Shown: positions 1 to 4,017 of the stretch, piece by piece | How the letters are laid out: each line of letters starts with the position of its first letter | Position numbering within the stretch: the stretch's first letter is position 1 | DNA from: an uncultured Acetobacteraceae bacterium | GTDB lineage: Bacteria; Pseudomonadota; Alphaproteobacteria; Acetobacterales; Acetobacteraceae | Assembly (NCBI GenBank): GCA_903839965.1 | Contig: CAIMEK010000085.1 | Coordinates: forward strand, 1 to 5,006 | Length of the DNA stretch: 5,006 bases | Reading direction: 5' to 3' | Notes under the pieces: model-generated | What the model was told of the DNA's origin: nothing | Database searches by the model: none | The model's input: the letters and a program-made list of their open reading frames with translations, nothing else | Made by a program: the position numbers and the translations under genes

Positions 1-99
1 GTGCACGTCTCCCGGCTGCGCCAGAAGGTGGACAAGCCGTTCCCCACGCCCTTGATCCACACGGTGCGCAACGCCGGCTACATGTTGCGCGCGGACTGA
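1..99 (+). CDS. OmpR-family response regulator, C-terminal end (partial)
   Basis: The window opens inside this gene, in frame at base 1, and shows its last 32 codons and a TGA stop. The visible peptide carries HVSRLRQKVD and then LIHTVRNAGYML. These match the recognition-helix end and the C-terminal beta-hairpin wing of the winged-helix DNA-binding domain of OmpR/PhoB regulators, where the usual pattern is HVSRLRxKL followed by TVRGxGYxL. The receiver domain and most of the DNA-binding domain lie upstream, outside the window. A sensor kinase starts 12 bp after the stop, so the two form a classic two-component operon. By family knowledge the protein would be phosphorylated by that kinase and bind target promoters. 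The target genes cannot be read from this fragment. Confidence 0.9.
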   Translation: MHVSRLRQKVDKPFPTPLIHTVRNAGYMLRAD

Positions 100-101
100 G
101 C

Positions 102-105
102 GGAG
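102..105 (+). promoter_or_regulatory. Ribosome binding site of the sensor kinase
   Basis: GGAG lies 6 nt before the ATG at 112, within the 12-bp gap after the response regulator stop. It supports the ATG at 112 over the internal ATG at 235, which would otherwise be tempting because the first 41 residues precede the usual start of the family. Confidence 0.6.
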
Positions 106-111
106 CCGCCG

Positions 112-1590
112 ATGAAGCTCGCCGCCGCACCCCGTCCGGGCTGGGCGGCGCAGCGGCTGCGGCGGCTGGGCCTGCGGGCGCGCAACGACCTGCGGCTGGT
201 GCTGCATCCGCGCTCGCTGCTGCGCTCCGCCGGCATGCGGTTCGGCCTGATCTACGCCGGGCTGTTCGGGCTCAGCGCGCTGGCGCTCACCGCCTTCCTG
301 TGGTGGTCCACCGCCGGGCTGCTCGACCGGCAGACCGATGCGGCGATCAACGCCGACGCGCAGGGACTGGTGGAGCGTTTCGCCGACGGCCCCACCTCGC
401 TGGTCGACACCATCCAGGACCGGCTGGCCGCCAACGTCGATGACGACGCCATCTACCTGCTGGCCGACGCCGCGCTGCGCCCGATCGCCGGCAACCTCGA
501 GCGCTGGCCGCGCGCGGTCACCGGCGACGTCGAATGGACCGAGATCCCGATCGAACGCGCCGGCGTGCGCGGGCTGGCGCGGCTGCGCCATTTCGAGCTG
601 CCCAGCGGTTACAACCTGCTGGTCGGGCGCGACGTGCAGGTGCGCGCCCAGCTTCGCCACATCCTGGGCGATGCGCTGCTGTGGGCGCCGCTGATCGTGC
701 TGGTGCTCGGCGTCGCCGGGGCGATGGCGGTGCGCAGCCTGTTCCGCATCACCATCAAGGACGTCGCCGCCACCGCCGCCGCGTTCAGCCGCGGCGACCT
801 GACGCGACGGGTGCGGGTCAGCGGCATGGGCGACGAGTTCGATCGCCTGGCCAAGGAAATCAACAACATGCTGGACCGCGTCGCCGGCCTGATGGACGGC
901 GTGCGGCAGGTTTCCAACGCCATCGCGCACGACCTGCGCACGCCGATCACGCGCGCCCGCGCCCGGCTGGAGGACGCCGCCCGCAGCGCCCGCGACGAGG
1001 CCGACCTGCGCGCCGCCATCGAGCGGGCGCAATCGGACCTCGACGGTATCGTGGCGGTGTTCCAGGCGCTGCTGCGCATCGCCGAGATCGAGGCCGGCGC
1101 CCGCCGCTCCGCCTTCGCGCGGGTCGATCTCGGCCCGTTGCTGTTCGACCTCGTCGAACTGTACACCGCCGCCGCGGAGGAGAGCGGCCTGACATTCGAG
1201 CACGACATCCCGCCGATCCTGCCCGTGTTCGGCGACCACGACATGCTGCAGCAGGCGGTGGCCAACCTGCTGGACAACGCCCTCAAATTCTCCCCGCCGG
1301 GCAGCACCGTCCGGCTGTCGGCCGGCATTGTCGGGCCGCAGCTGGAGATCCGGGTCGCCGACCAGGGTCCCGGCATTCCGCCCGAGGAGCGCGCCCACGC
1401 CACCGAGCGGTTCTTCCGCGGCGAGAGCGCCCGCAACACGCCCGGTTCGGGCCTCGGCCTGTCGCTGGTGCAGGCGGTGGCGGCGCTGCATGGCGGGGTG
1501 CTGCGGCTGGAGGACAACCAGCCCGGCCTGGCCGTCGTGATCGCCTTGCCCGCCCTGACCGCTGCCAATGCCCCGCTTGCCCGTTCCTGA
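112..1590 (+). CDS. Membrane sensor histidine kinase (HAMP, HisKA, HATPase_c)
   Basis: This 492-residue protein is a sensor kinase that would sense a periplasmic or membrane signal and phosphorylate the regulator encoded just upstream. The order is: a basic cytoplasmic N-terminus (1-42, nine Arg); TM1 about 44-66; a periplasmic loop of about 120 residues with no fold I recognise; TM2 about 187-209; HAMP about 206-260; and the dimerisation/phosphoacceptor H-box AIAHDLRTPI, with His273. The ATPase domain follows: N-box NLLDNALKFSPPG (385-397), G1 DQGPGIP (417-423), F-box ERFFRG (432-437) and G2 GSGLGL (445-450). All catalytic motifs are intact, and the length is normal for the class. The ATG at 112 has a GGAG site. 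Met42 (base 235) is an alternative start that would remove the basic extension. The signal is not readable; the cysteine-containing secreted protein downstream is a possible clue but not evidence. Confidence 0.95.
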   Translation: MKLAAAPRPGWAAQRLRRLGLRARNDLRLVLHPRSLLRSAGMRFGLIYAGLFGLSALALTAFLWWSTAGLLDRQTDAAINADAQGLVERFADGPTSLVDTIQDRLAANVDDDAIYLLADAALRPIAGNLERWPRAVTGDVEWTEIPIERAGVRGLARLRHFELPSGYNLLVGRDVQVRAQLRHILGDALLWAPLIVLVLGVAGAMAVRSLFRITIKDVAATAAAFSRGDLTRRVRVSGMGDEFDRLAKEINNMLDRVAGLMDGVRQVSNAIAHDLRTPITRARARLEDAARSARDEADLRAAIERAQSDLDGIVAVFQALLRIAEIEAGARRSAFARVDLGPLLFDLVELYTAAAEESGLTFEHDIPPILPVFGDHDMLQQAVANLLDNALKFSPPGSTVRLSAGIVGPQLEIRVADQGPGIPPEERAHATERFFRGESARNTPGSGLGLSLVQAVAALHGGVLRLEDNQPGLAVVIALPALTAANAPLARS

Positions 1591-1636
1591 CGAAACCGTC
1601 ACGCTGGGCCAAGGATGGGGTACGGCCGACCCGCCC

Positions 1637-1640
1637 AGGA
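1637..1640 (+). promoter_or_regulatory. Ribosome binding site of the small secreted protein
   Basis: AGGA ends 8 nt before the ATG at 1649. It favours that start over the ATG at 1640, which overlaps the AGGA itself, and over the ATG at 1568, which lies inside the kinase gene and would put 27 non-signal residues before the hydrophobic segment. Confidence 0.5.
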
Positions 1641-1648
1641 TGGCCGCG

Positions 1649-1969
1649 ATGTTGCTTGGATTCACCACGTTGCCGCGACGCCGGCTGGCTGCCGGCCTGG
1701 CCGCCTGGTTCGCCCTGGCGGCGACGGCGCGCGCGCAGTCGTCCGGTGAGGCCGAGACGCCGCCCGCCCTGGTGACCTCCGACACGCCCCAGTTCTGCGC
1801 CGGGCTGGCCGAGCAGTTGCGCCAGGAAATCCGCTCGCGCCGGCCCGCCGCGGTGTCCGACGAGGTGCGCATGCTGGAGCGCGAGGGCCGCAGGATGTGC
1901 CGCGAAGGTCACGTCCGCCCCGGCATCCTGCGCATCCGCCGGGCCCTGATGATCCTGAGAGGCGAGTAG
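1649..1969 (+). CDS. Small secreted two-cysteine protein, function unknown
   Basis: From the ATG at 1649 this is 106 residues. The N-terminus is a textbook signal peptide: Arg10-Arg12, a hydrophobic stretch at about 13-26, then a probable signal peptidase I site ARA|Q after residue 29. The mature part (about 77 residues) is short, charged and probably helical, with exactly two cysteines, in TPQFCAGLAEQL (Cys50) and GRRMCREGHVRPGILRIRRAL (split here as Cys84 and the helix after it). A disulfide in the periplasm is plausible. I recall similar conserved uncharacterised proteins, with the pattern TPxxC...GxxMCxxGxxRxGIxRLRRAL, from Acetobacteraceae, but cannot confirm this without a search. It starts 58 bp after the kinase stop on the same strand and may share that operon. 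An in-frame ATG at 1568 would overlap the kinase end; I reject it because it buries the signal peptide. No enzymatic motif is visible. Confidence 0.75.
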   Translation: MLLGFTTLPRRRLAAGLAAWFALAATARAQSSGEAETPPALVTSDTPQFCAGLAEQLRQEIRSRRPAAVSDEVRMLEREGRRMCREGHVRPGILRIRRALMILRGE

Positions 1970-1986
1970 CCTGAGCCTTCAAGGCG

Positions 1987-2004
1987 AGGCGGCGCTTGCC
2001 GCCT
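1987..2004. terminator. Hairpin between convergent genes, possible bidirectional terminator
   Basis: AGGCGGC, a 4-nt GCTT loop and GCCGCCT form a perfect 7-bp GC-rich stem between the + strand gene ending at 1969 and the - strand nth, overlapping the first bases of the nth stop codon (2003-2005). Its position at a convergent junction fits a shared terminator. No T-run follows on either strand, so it is not a canonical intrinsic terminator; GC-rich alphaproteobacteria often lack such runs. Confidence 0.4.
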
Positions 2005-2692
2005 ACCGCTGCTTCGGCGGCTGCACCCCCGGCGCCGGCGTCCGGTCCGGATATTTGCACCACTCCGCCGCCACGCAACGCCAACACTCCGCCAGCCGCG
2101 CCTTGCACACGTAGCGCCCGTGCAGGATCAGCCAGTGGTGCGCGTTGCGCAGCAGGTCCCTGGGCACCCGCCGCAGCAGCGCATCCTCGACCGCCCGCGG
2201 CGTCGCGCCCGGCGCGATGCCGGTGCGGTTGGCGAGGCGGAACACATGCGTGTCCACCGCCATCGTCGGTTCGCCGAACGCCACGTTCAGCACGACATTC
2301 GCCGTCTTGCGCCCGACCCCCGGCAACGCCTCCAGCGCCTCGCGGTCGCGCGGCACCCCGCCGGCGTGCCGTTCCACCAGCAGTCGCGACAGCTCGACCA
2401 CGTTGCGCGCCTTGCCCTGCCACAACCCGATGGTGCGGATGTGCCGGCCCACCTCCTCGACCCCCAGCGCCGCCATCGCCGCCGGCGTCGGGGCGGCGGC
2501 GAACAGCGCCGGTGTGGCCTTGTTCACCGAGACGTCGGTGGCCTGGGCGGAGAGCACCACCGCCACCAGCAGGGTGAACGGATCGACATGCTCAAGCTCG
2601 CTGCGCGGATCGGGGTTGGCCCGCTGCAGGGCGACGAGGAACCCCCGCACCTCGGCGAGCGTCATCGGCCTGGTCGGGCGCGGCTTGTTCAT
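2003..2692 (-). CDS. nth: Endonuclease III (DNA glycosylase/AP lyase)
   Basis: The gene encodes a 229-residue base-excision repair enzyme that removes oxidised pyrimidines and cleaves the resulting abasic site by beta-elimination. Family hallmarks are all visible: the helix-hairpin-helix LPGVGRKTANVVLN (123-136), with the catalytic lysine at Lys129; the catalytic aspartate Asp147 in AVDTHVFRLANR; and a C-terminal [4Fe-4S] cluster motif with exact spacing C196-X6-C203-X2-C206-X5-C212. The segment around LLVAVVLSAQATD (41-53) is also typical. I chose the ATG at 2692 because the family begins near this point and the 32 residues from the upstream in-frame ATG at 2788 (Pro/Cys/Gly-rich) look non-homologous. 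The Shine-Dalgarno is weak, the best being GGG within GGGAAAC (2701-2707), and that part lies in a predicted leader hairpin. It is the last gene of the - strand group, 121 bp after the second XRE regulator. Confidence 0.96.
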   Translation of the reverse strand: MNKPRPTRPMTLAEVRGFLVALQRANPDPRSELEHVDPFTLLVAVVLSAQATDVSVNKATPALFAAAPTPAAMAALGVEEVGRHIRTIGLWQGKARNVVELSRLLVERHAGGVPRDREALEALPGVGRKTANVVLNVAFGEPTMAVDTHVFRLANRTGIAPGATPRAVEDALLRRVPRDLLRNAHHWLILHGRYVCKARLAECWRCVAAEWCKYPDRTPAPGVQPPKQR

Positions 2693-2700
2693 GTCGAGCA

Positions 2701-2756
2701 GTTTCCCGCCCGATCCGGGGGGATGGCAAGGGCACCGGCCAGCCCGGATGGGAAAC
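2701..2756 (-). promoter_or_regulatory. Bulged long hairpin in the nth leader
   Basis: On the - strand, GTTTCCC-ATCCGGG (2756 to 2743) is fully complementary to CCCGGAT (2719-2713) and GGGAAAC (2707-2701). Only a 5-nt CGGGC bulge (2712-2708) interrupts one arm, and the loop is 23 nt. That gives 14 base pairs, ending 8 nt before the nth ATG. The only SD-like purines (GGGAAA) are in the 3' arm, so folding could limit nth translation. No U-run follows, which argues against an intrinsic terminator. The pairing is seen in the sequence; the regulatory role is inference. Confidence 0.45.
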
Positions 2757-2768
2757 CGACATGGATGC

Positions 2769-2797
2769 TCGCCCGCCTTCGAGGCCAAGACGGGCGA
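2769..2797 (-). terminator. Hairpin downstream of the second XRE gene
   Basis: On the - strand, TCGCCCG-T-CTT pairs with AAG-G-CGGGCGA: 11 positions including one G-U wobble, with a 7-nt loop. It begins 16 nt after the TAG stop of the XRE gene at 2814. The mismatch on the + strand (C/A) becomes a wobble only on the - strand, so the structure is better in the transcript of that gene. There is no T-run after it. It may be a Rho-assisted terminator, a 3'-end stabiliser or part of an attenuating leader before nth. Confidence 0.4.
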
Positions 2798-2813
2798 CGA
2801 TCACACGCGCGGC

Positions 2814-3275
2814 CTATTGACCGGCGTCGGGCACCAGCGACTTGATCAGGTCGAACACGCGCTTGCGCACGCCGACATCGGTGATGCGGTAGTAGGCCCG
2901 CACGAGTTCCAGCGTTTCGCGCCGGTTCAGCGTGTCTTCGCCGAACGCGTCCTGGCTGTCGCCGAAGCCGCCCAATGTGCGCGACGAACTGCGCTGGCCG
3001 CCCACGCTCTCGGGCATGTCGTCGTAGAAGAAGCTGATCGGCACATCGAGCACGCGCGACAGGTCGTACAGCCGCGAGGCGCCCACGCGGTTCACGCCGC
3101 GCTCGTATTTCTGCACCTGCTGGAAGGTCAGTCCAAGCGCCTCGCCAAGGCGTTCCTGGGACATTCCCATGAGGGTGCGGCGGAGCCGGATGCGCGAGCC
3201 GACATGGATGTCGATGGGGTTCGGATGGGGCTCCTTCGCGACCGGTTCGGAAGGGTCGGCGGGGTCGCCTGACAT
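2814..3275 (-). CDS. XRE-family HTH regulator, PraR-like (downstream paralog)
   Basis: This 153-residue cytoplasmic DNA-binding protein has a short disordered acidic N-terminus (1-16) and then the PNPIDIHVGSRIRLRRTLMG lead-in typical of a widespread alphaproteobacterial XRE group. The helix-turn-helix is in MSQERLGEALGLTFQQVQKY (38-57), continuing ERGVNRVGASRL. A variable linker (about 89-115) precedes a conserved C-terminal helix region, LNRRETLELVRAYYRITDVG. The group includes PraR of Azorhizobium/Rhizobium, a repressor linked to symbiosis and biofilm; orthology is inferred from recall, so I give no symbol. It is about 71% identical (52/73) to the neighbouring regulator over the HTH region, so the two are tandem paralogs. 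The ATG at 3275 follows AGGAG (3286-3290) by 10 nt. It has its own promoter-like sequence. Targets are unknown; autoregulation and cross-regulation with its paralog are plausible. Confidence 0.92.
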   Translation of the reverse strand: MSGDPADPSEPVAKEPHPNPIDIHVGSRIRLRRTLMGMSQERLGEALGLTFQQVQKYERGVNRVGASRLYDLSRVLDVPISFFYDDMPESVGGQRSSSRTLGGFGDSQDAFGEDTLNRRETLELVRAYYRITDVGVRKRVFDLIKSLVPDAGQ

Positions 3276-3285
3276 TTGTTATCCG

Positions 3286-3290
3286 CTCCT
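3286..3290 (-). promoter_or_regulatory. Ribosome binding site of the downstream XRE gene
   Basis: AGGAG on the - strand, 10 nt before the ATG at 3275, which is slightly long but acceptable. It supports this start, where the protein begins MSGDPADPSE. Confidence 0.6.
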
Positions 3291-3314
3291 GATTTTCCTG
3301 CCGTCCAAGGCGGC

Positions 3315-3336
3315 GAAGGTTGACGGAAGGTTAACG
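3315..3336 (-). repeat. 11-bp tandem direct repeat over the -10/start region
   Basis: On the + strand GAAGGTTGACG (3315-3325) is followed immediately by GAAGGTTAACG (3326-3336), 10 of 11 bases identical. The 11-bp period is about one helical turn. The second copy covers the proposed -10 box of the downstream XRE gene, and the first covers the expected transcription start. This arrangement suits an operator bound on one face of the helix. It is absent before the upstream paralog. Confidence 0.6.
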
Positions 3337-3356
3337 CCACAACCCAGGATCGTCAA
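3328..3356 (-). promoter_or_regulatory. Predicted sigma70-type promoter of the downstream XRE gene
   Basis: On the - strand TTGACG (3356-3351), a 17-bp spacer, then TAACCT (3333-3328); the start would be near 3321, giving a leader of about 46 nt. The sequence just upstream of the -35 box (3358-3396) is AT-rich and could act as an UP element. The -35 box and 13 bp of spacer are identical to those before the upstream paralog. Confidence 0.55.
3338..3356 (-). repeat. 19-bp promoter repeat, copy 1
   Basis: CACAACCCAGGATCGTCAA on the + strand, identical to 3999-4017. With the bases on its left (GTTA, one further match) the similarity runs 24/27 from 3330. It contains the -35 box and most of the spacer of the downstream XRE promoter. 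Confidence 0.9.
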
Positions 3357-3497
3357 CAGTTGAATGTAATATTGTCGGATAGTCTCATTTTAAATACGCA
3401 TCGCCATCGAGCGGGCGGGCGCACGACCGATATACGACAACCATAAGGTGCAATTATCGCCATTATGCACACGGATAGAGGGAATCCGGCACCGACA
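3357..3497. other. AT-rich intergenic island between the two XRE genes
   Basis: These 141 bp separate the stop of the upstream XRE gene from the promoter of the downstream one. They contain visibly more A/T than the surrounding genes, for example TCATTTTAAATACG and GTAATATTG. I find no convincing gene. Small partial dyads are present: GTGCA (3448-3452) with TGCAC (3466-3470), and CGGAT (3472-3476) with ATCCG (3484-3488). A DnaA-box match lies at 3463. No strong terminator for the upstream XRE gene is visible. Confidence 0.6.
3463..3471 (+). promoter_or_regulatory. DnaA-box consensus match (single)
   Basis: TTATGCACA fits the consensus TTATNCACA exactly and sits in the AT-rich island. A single box is not an origin. 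It could be a DnaA-titration or regulatory site, or chance; a near match TTACCCACA (one mismatch) occurs at 3992-4000 in the other XRE promoter. Confidence 0.3.
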
Positions 3498-3944
3498 TCA
3501 CGCCTGCGGGTCGGAACAAAGCGACCGCACCAGATCGAGCACGTGCCGACGCACGCCCGGATCGACGATGCTCGAAAAGGCCCGCACCAGCTCCAGGGTC
3601 TCACGGCGGTTGAGGATATCCTCGTCGAGCGATTGCTGGGTCTCGCGCAGACCGCGCAGGCCGGCCGACTGCCCCGGCTTGCTGCCCGGCGCGTCGTCGA
3701 AGAAATAGGCGATCGGCACGTCCAGAGCGCGCATCAGGTCATGCAGCCGCGAGGCACCGACCCGGTTGACCCCGCGTTCGTACTTCTGCACCTGCTGGAA
3801 ACTGATCTTCAGTACTTCCGCCAACTGTTCTTGCGACATGCCCAGCGTGGCGCGTCGCCGGCGGATCTGCTGGCCGACATGCACATCAATTGGATTGGGC
3901 CGACTTTCTTTTGCGCCGCGCTCGTCTGTGGATTGCTCAGACAT
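3498..3944 (-). CDS. XRE-family HTH regulator, PraR-like (lnt-proximal paralog)
   Basis: This 148-residue DNA-binding protein is the tandem paralog of the next gene downstream. An N-terminal disordered segment (1-15) precedes PNPIDVHVGQQIRRRRATLG, then the HTH MSQEQLAEVLKISFQQVQKY, with the strongly conserved ERGVNRVGASRL after it. A variable linker leads to the shared C-terminal block NRRETLELVRA. Relative to its paralog it differs mainly before and inside the second helix (GEALGLT versus AEVLKIS), while the FQQVQKYERGVNRVGASRL part is identical, so the two probably recognise similar DNA. The ATG at 3944 has AAAGGA 7 nt upstream; an in-frame ATG at 4001 is rejected because it would place the start before the predicted transcription start and inside the promoter repeat. 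It lies 73 bp after lnt; in many alphaproteobacteria a single regulator of this type sits next to lnt and metK. Confidence 0.92.
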   Translation of the reverse strand: MSEQSTDERGAKESRPNPIDVHVGQQIRRRRATLGMSQEQLAEVLKISFQQVQKYERGVNRVGASRLHDLMRALDVPIAYFFDDAPGSKPGQSAGLRGLRETQQSLDEDILNRRETLELVRAFSSIVDPGVRRHVLDLVRSLCSDPQA

Positions 3945-3951
3945 CGCCTGA

Positions 3952-3957
3952 TCCTTT
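3952..3957 (-). promoter_or_regulatory. Ribosome binding site of the lnt-proximal XRE gene
   Basis: AAAGGA on the - strand, 7 nt before the ATG at 3944. It decides this start over the in-frame ATG at 4001. Confidence 0.7.
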
Positions 3958-3988
3958 ATGCCCAACAACATGGGCGCGGTTGCGCCAA

Positions 3989-4017
3989 TAGTTACCCACA
4001 CAACCCAGGATCGTCAA
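3989..4017 (-). promoter_or_regulatory. Predicted sigma70-type promoter of the lnt-proximal XRE gene
   Basis: On the - strand TTGACG (4017-4012), a 17-bp spacer, then TAACTA (3994-3989), with a start near 3982 and a leader of about 38 nt. The -35 box directly abuts the lnt stop codon (4020-4018). At the expected start lies a dyad, GGCGC-GGTT-GCGCC (3973-3986 on the + strand). A second, competing one, GCCCA-N6-TGGGC (3960-3975), is in the leader before the ribosome site. Either could be an operator or leader structure; both stems are only 5 bp. Confidence 0.6.
3999..4017 (-). repeat. 19-bp promoter repeat, copy 2
   Basis: Identical to 3338-3356, in the same orientation and the same place relative to its gene. 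The sequence upstream of the -35 box is unrelated in the two copies (lnt coding end here, AT-rich DNA there), so the conservation is confined to the promoter. Confidence 0.9.

Noticed and set aside
609..1568. A 319-codon open frame antisense to the kinase.
   Set aside because: The composition is Ser/Arg/Ala-rich with no motif, and it is entirely contained in the verified kinase gene.
534..1775. A 413-codon open frame on the + strand, rich in Arg, Ala, Gly and Pro.
   Set aside because: It overlaps the kinase in another frame, has the low-complexity composition of a GC-rich shadow, and the kinase has complete catalytic motifs.
2693..2788. N-terminal extension of endonuclease III from the ATG at 2788.
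   Set aside because: The 32 residues are not typical of the family, and the DNA is better described by two hairpins. Kept only as an alternative.
2145..3272. A 375-codon open frame on the + strand.
   Set aside because: It is antisense to nth and the downstream XRE gene, both of which have clear family motifs. Long antisense frames are expected in GC-rich DNA, and its translation shows no domain.
3276..3296. On the - strand GAGCGGATAACAA before the downstream XRE start is identical to 13 bp of the E. coli lac operator, and about 17 of 21 positions fit O1.
   Set aside because: The other half-site (TTGT) is not matched, there is no LacI-family gene here, and the segment is explained as the ribosome site (AGGAG) plus leader. 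Chance resemblance is the simplest reading.
3360..3396. Possible + strand promoter (TTGAAT at 3360 with TAAATA at 3391).
   Set aside because: The spacing is 25 bp, far from 16-18, and no + strand gene follows.
3353..3604. An 83-codon frame on the - strand across the AT-rich island.
   Set aside because: Its first half is an out-of-frame shadow of the upstream XRE gene, and it has no ribosome site or recognisable domain.
3498..4017. Possibility that the XRE pair is a toxin-antitoxin or phage repressor module.
   Set aside because: There is no toxin, integrase, Cro-like divergent gene or phage gene nearby. The proteins match the chromosomal PraR-like type, with its characteristic C-terminal block.
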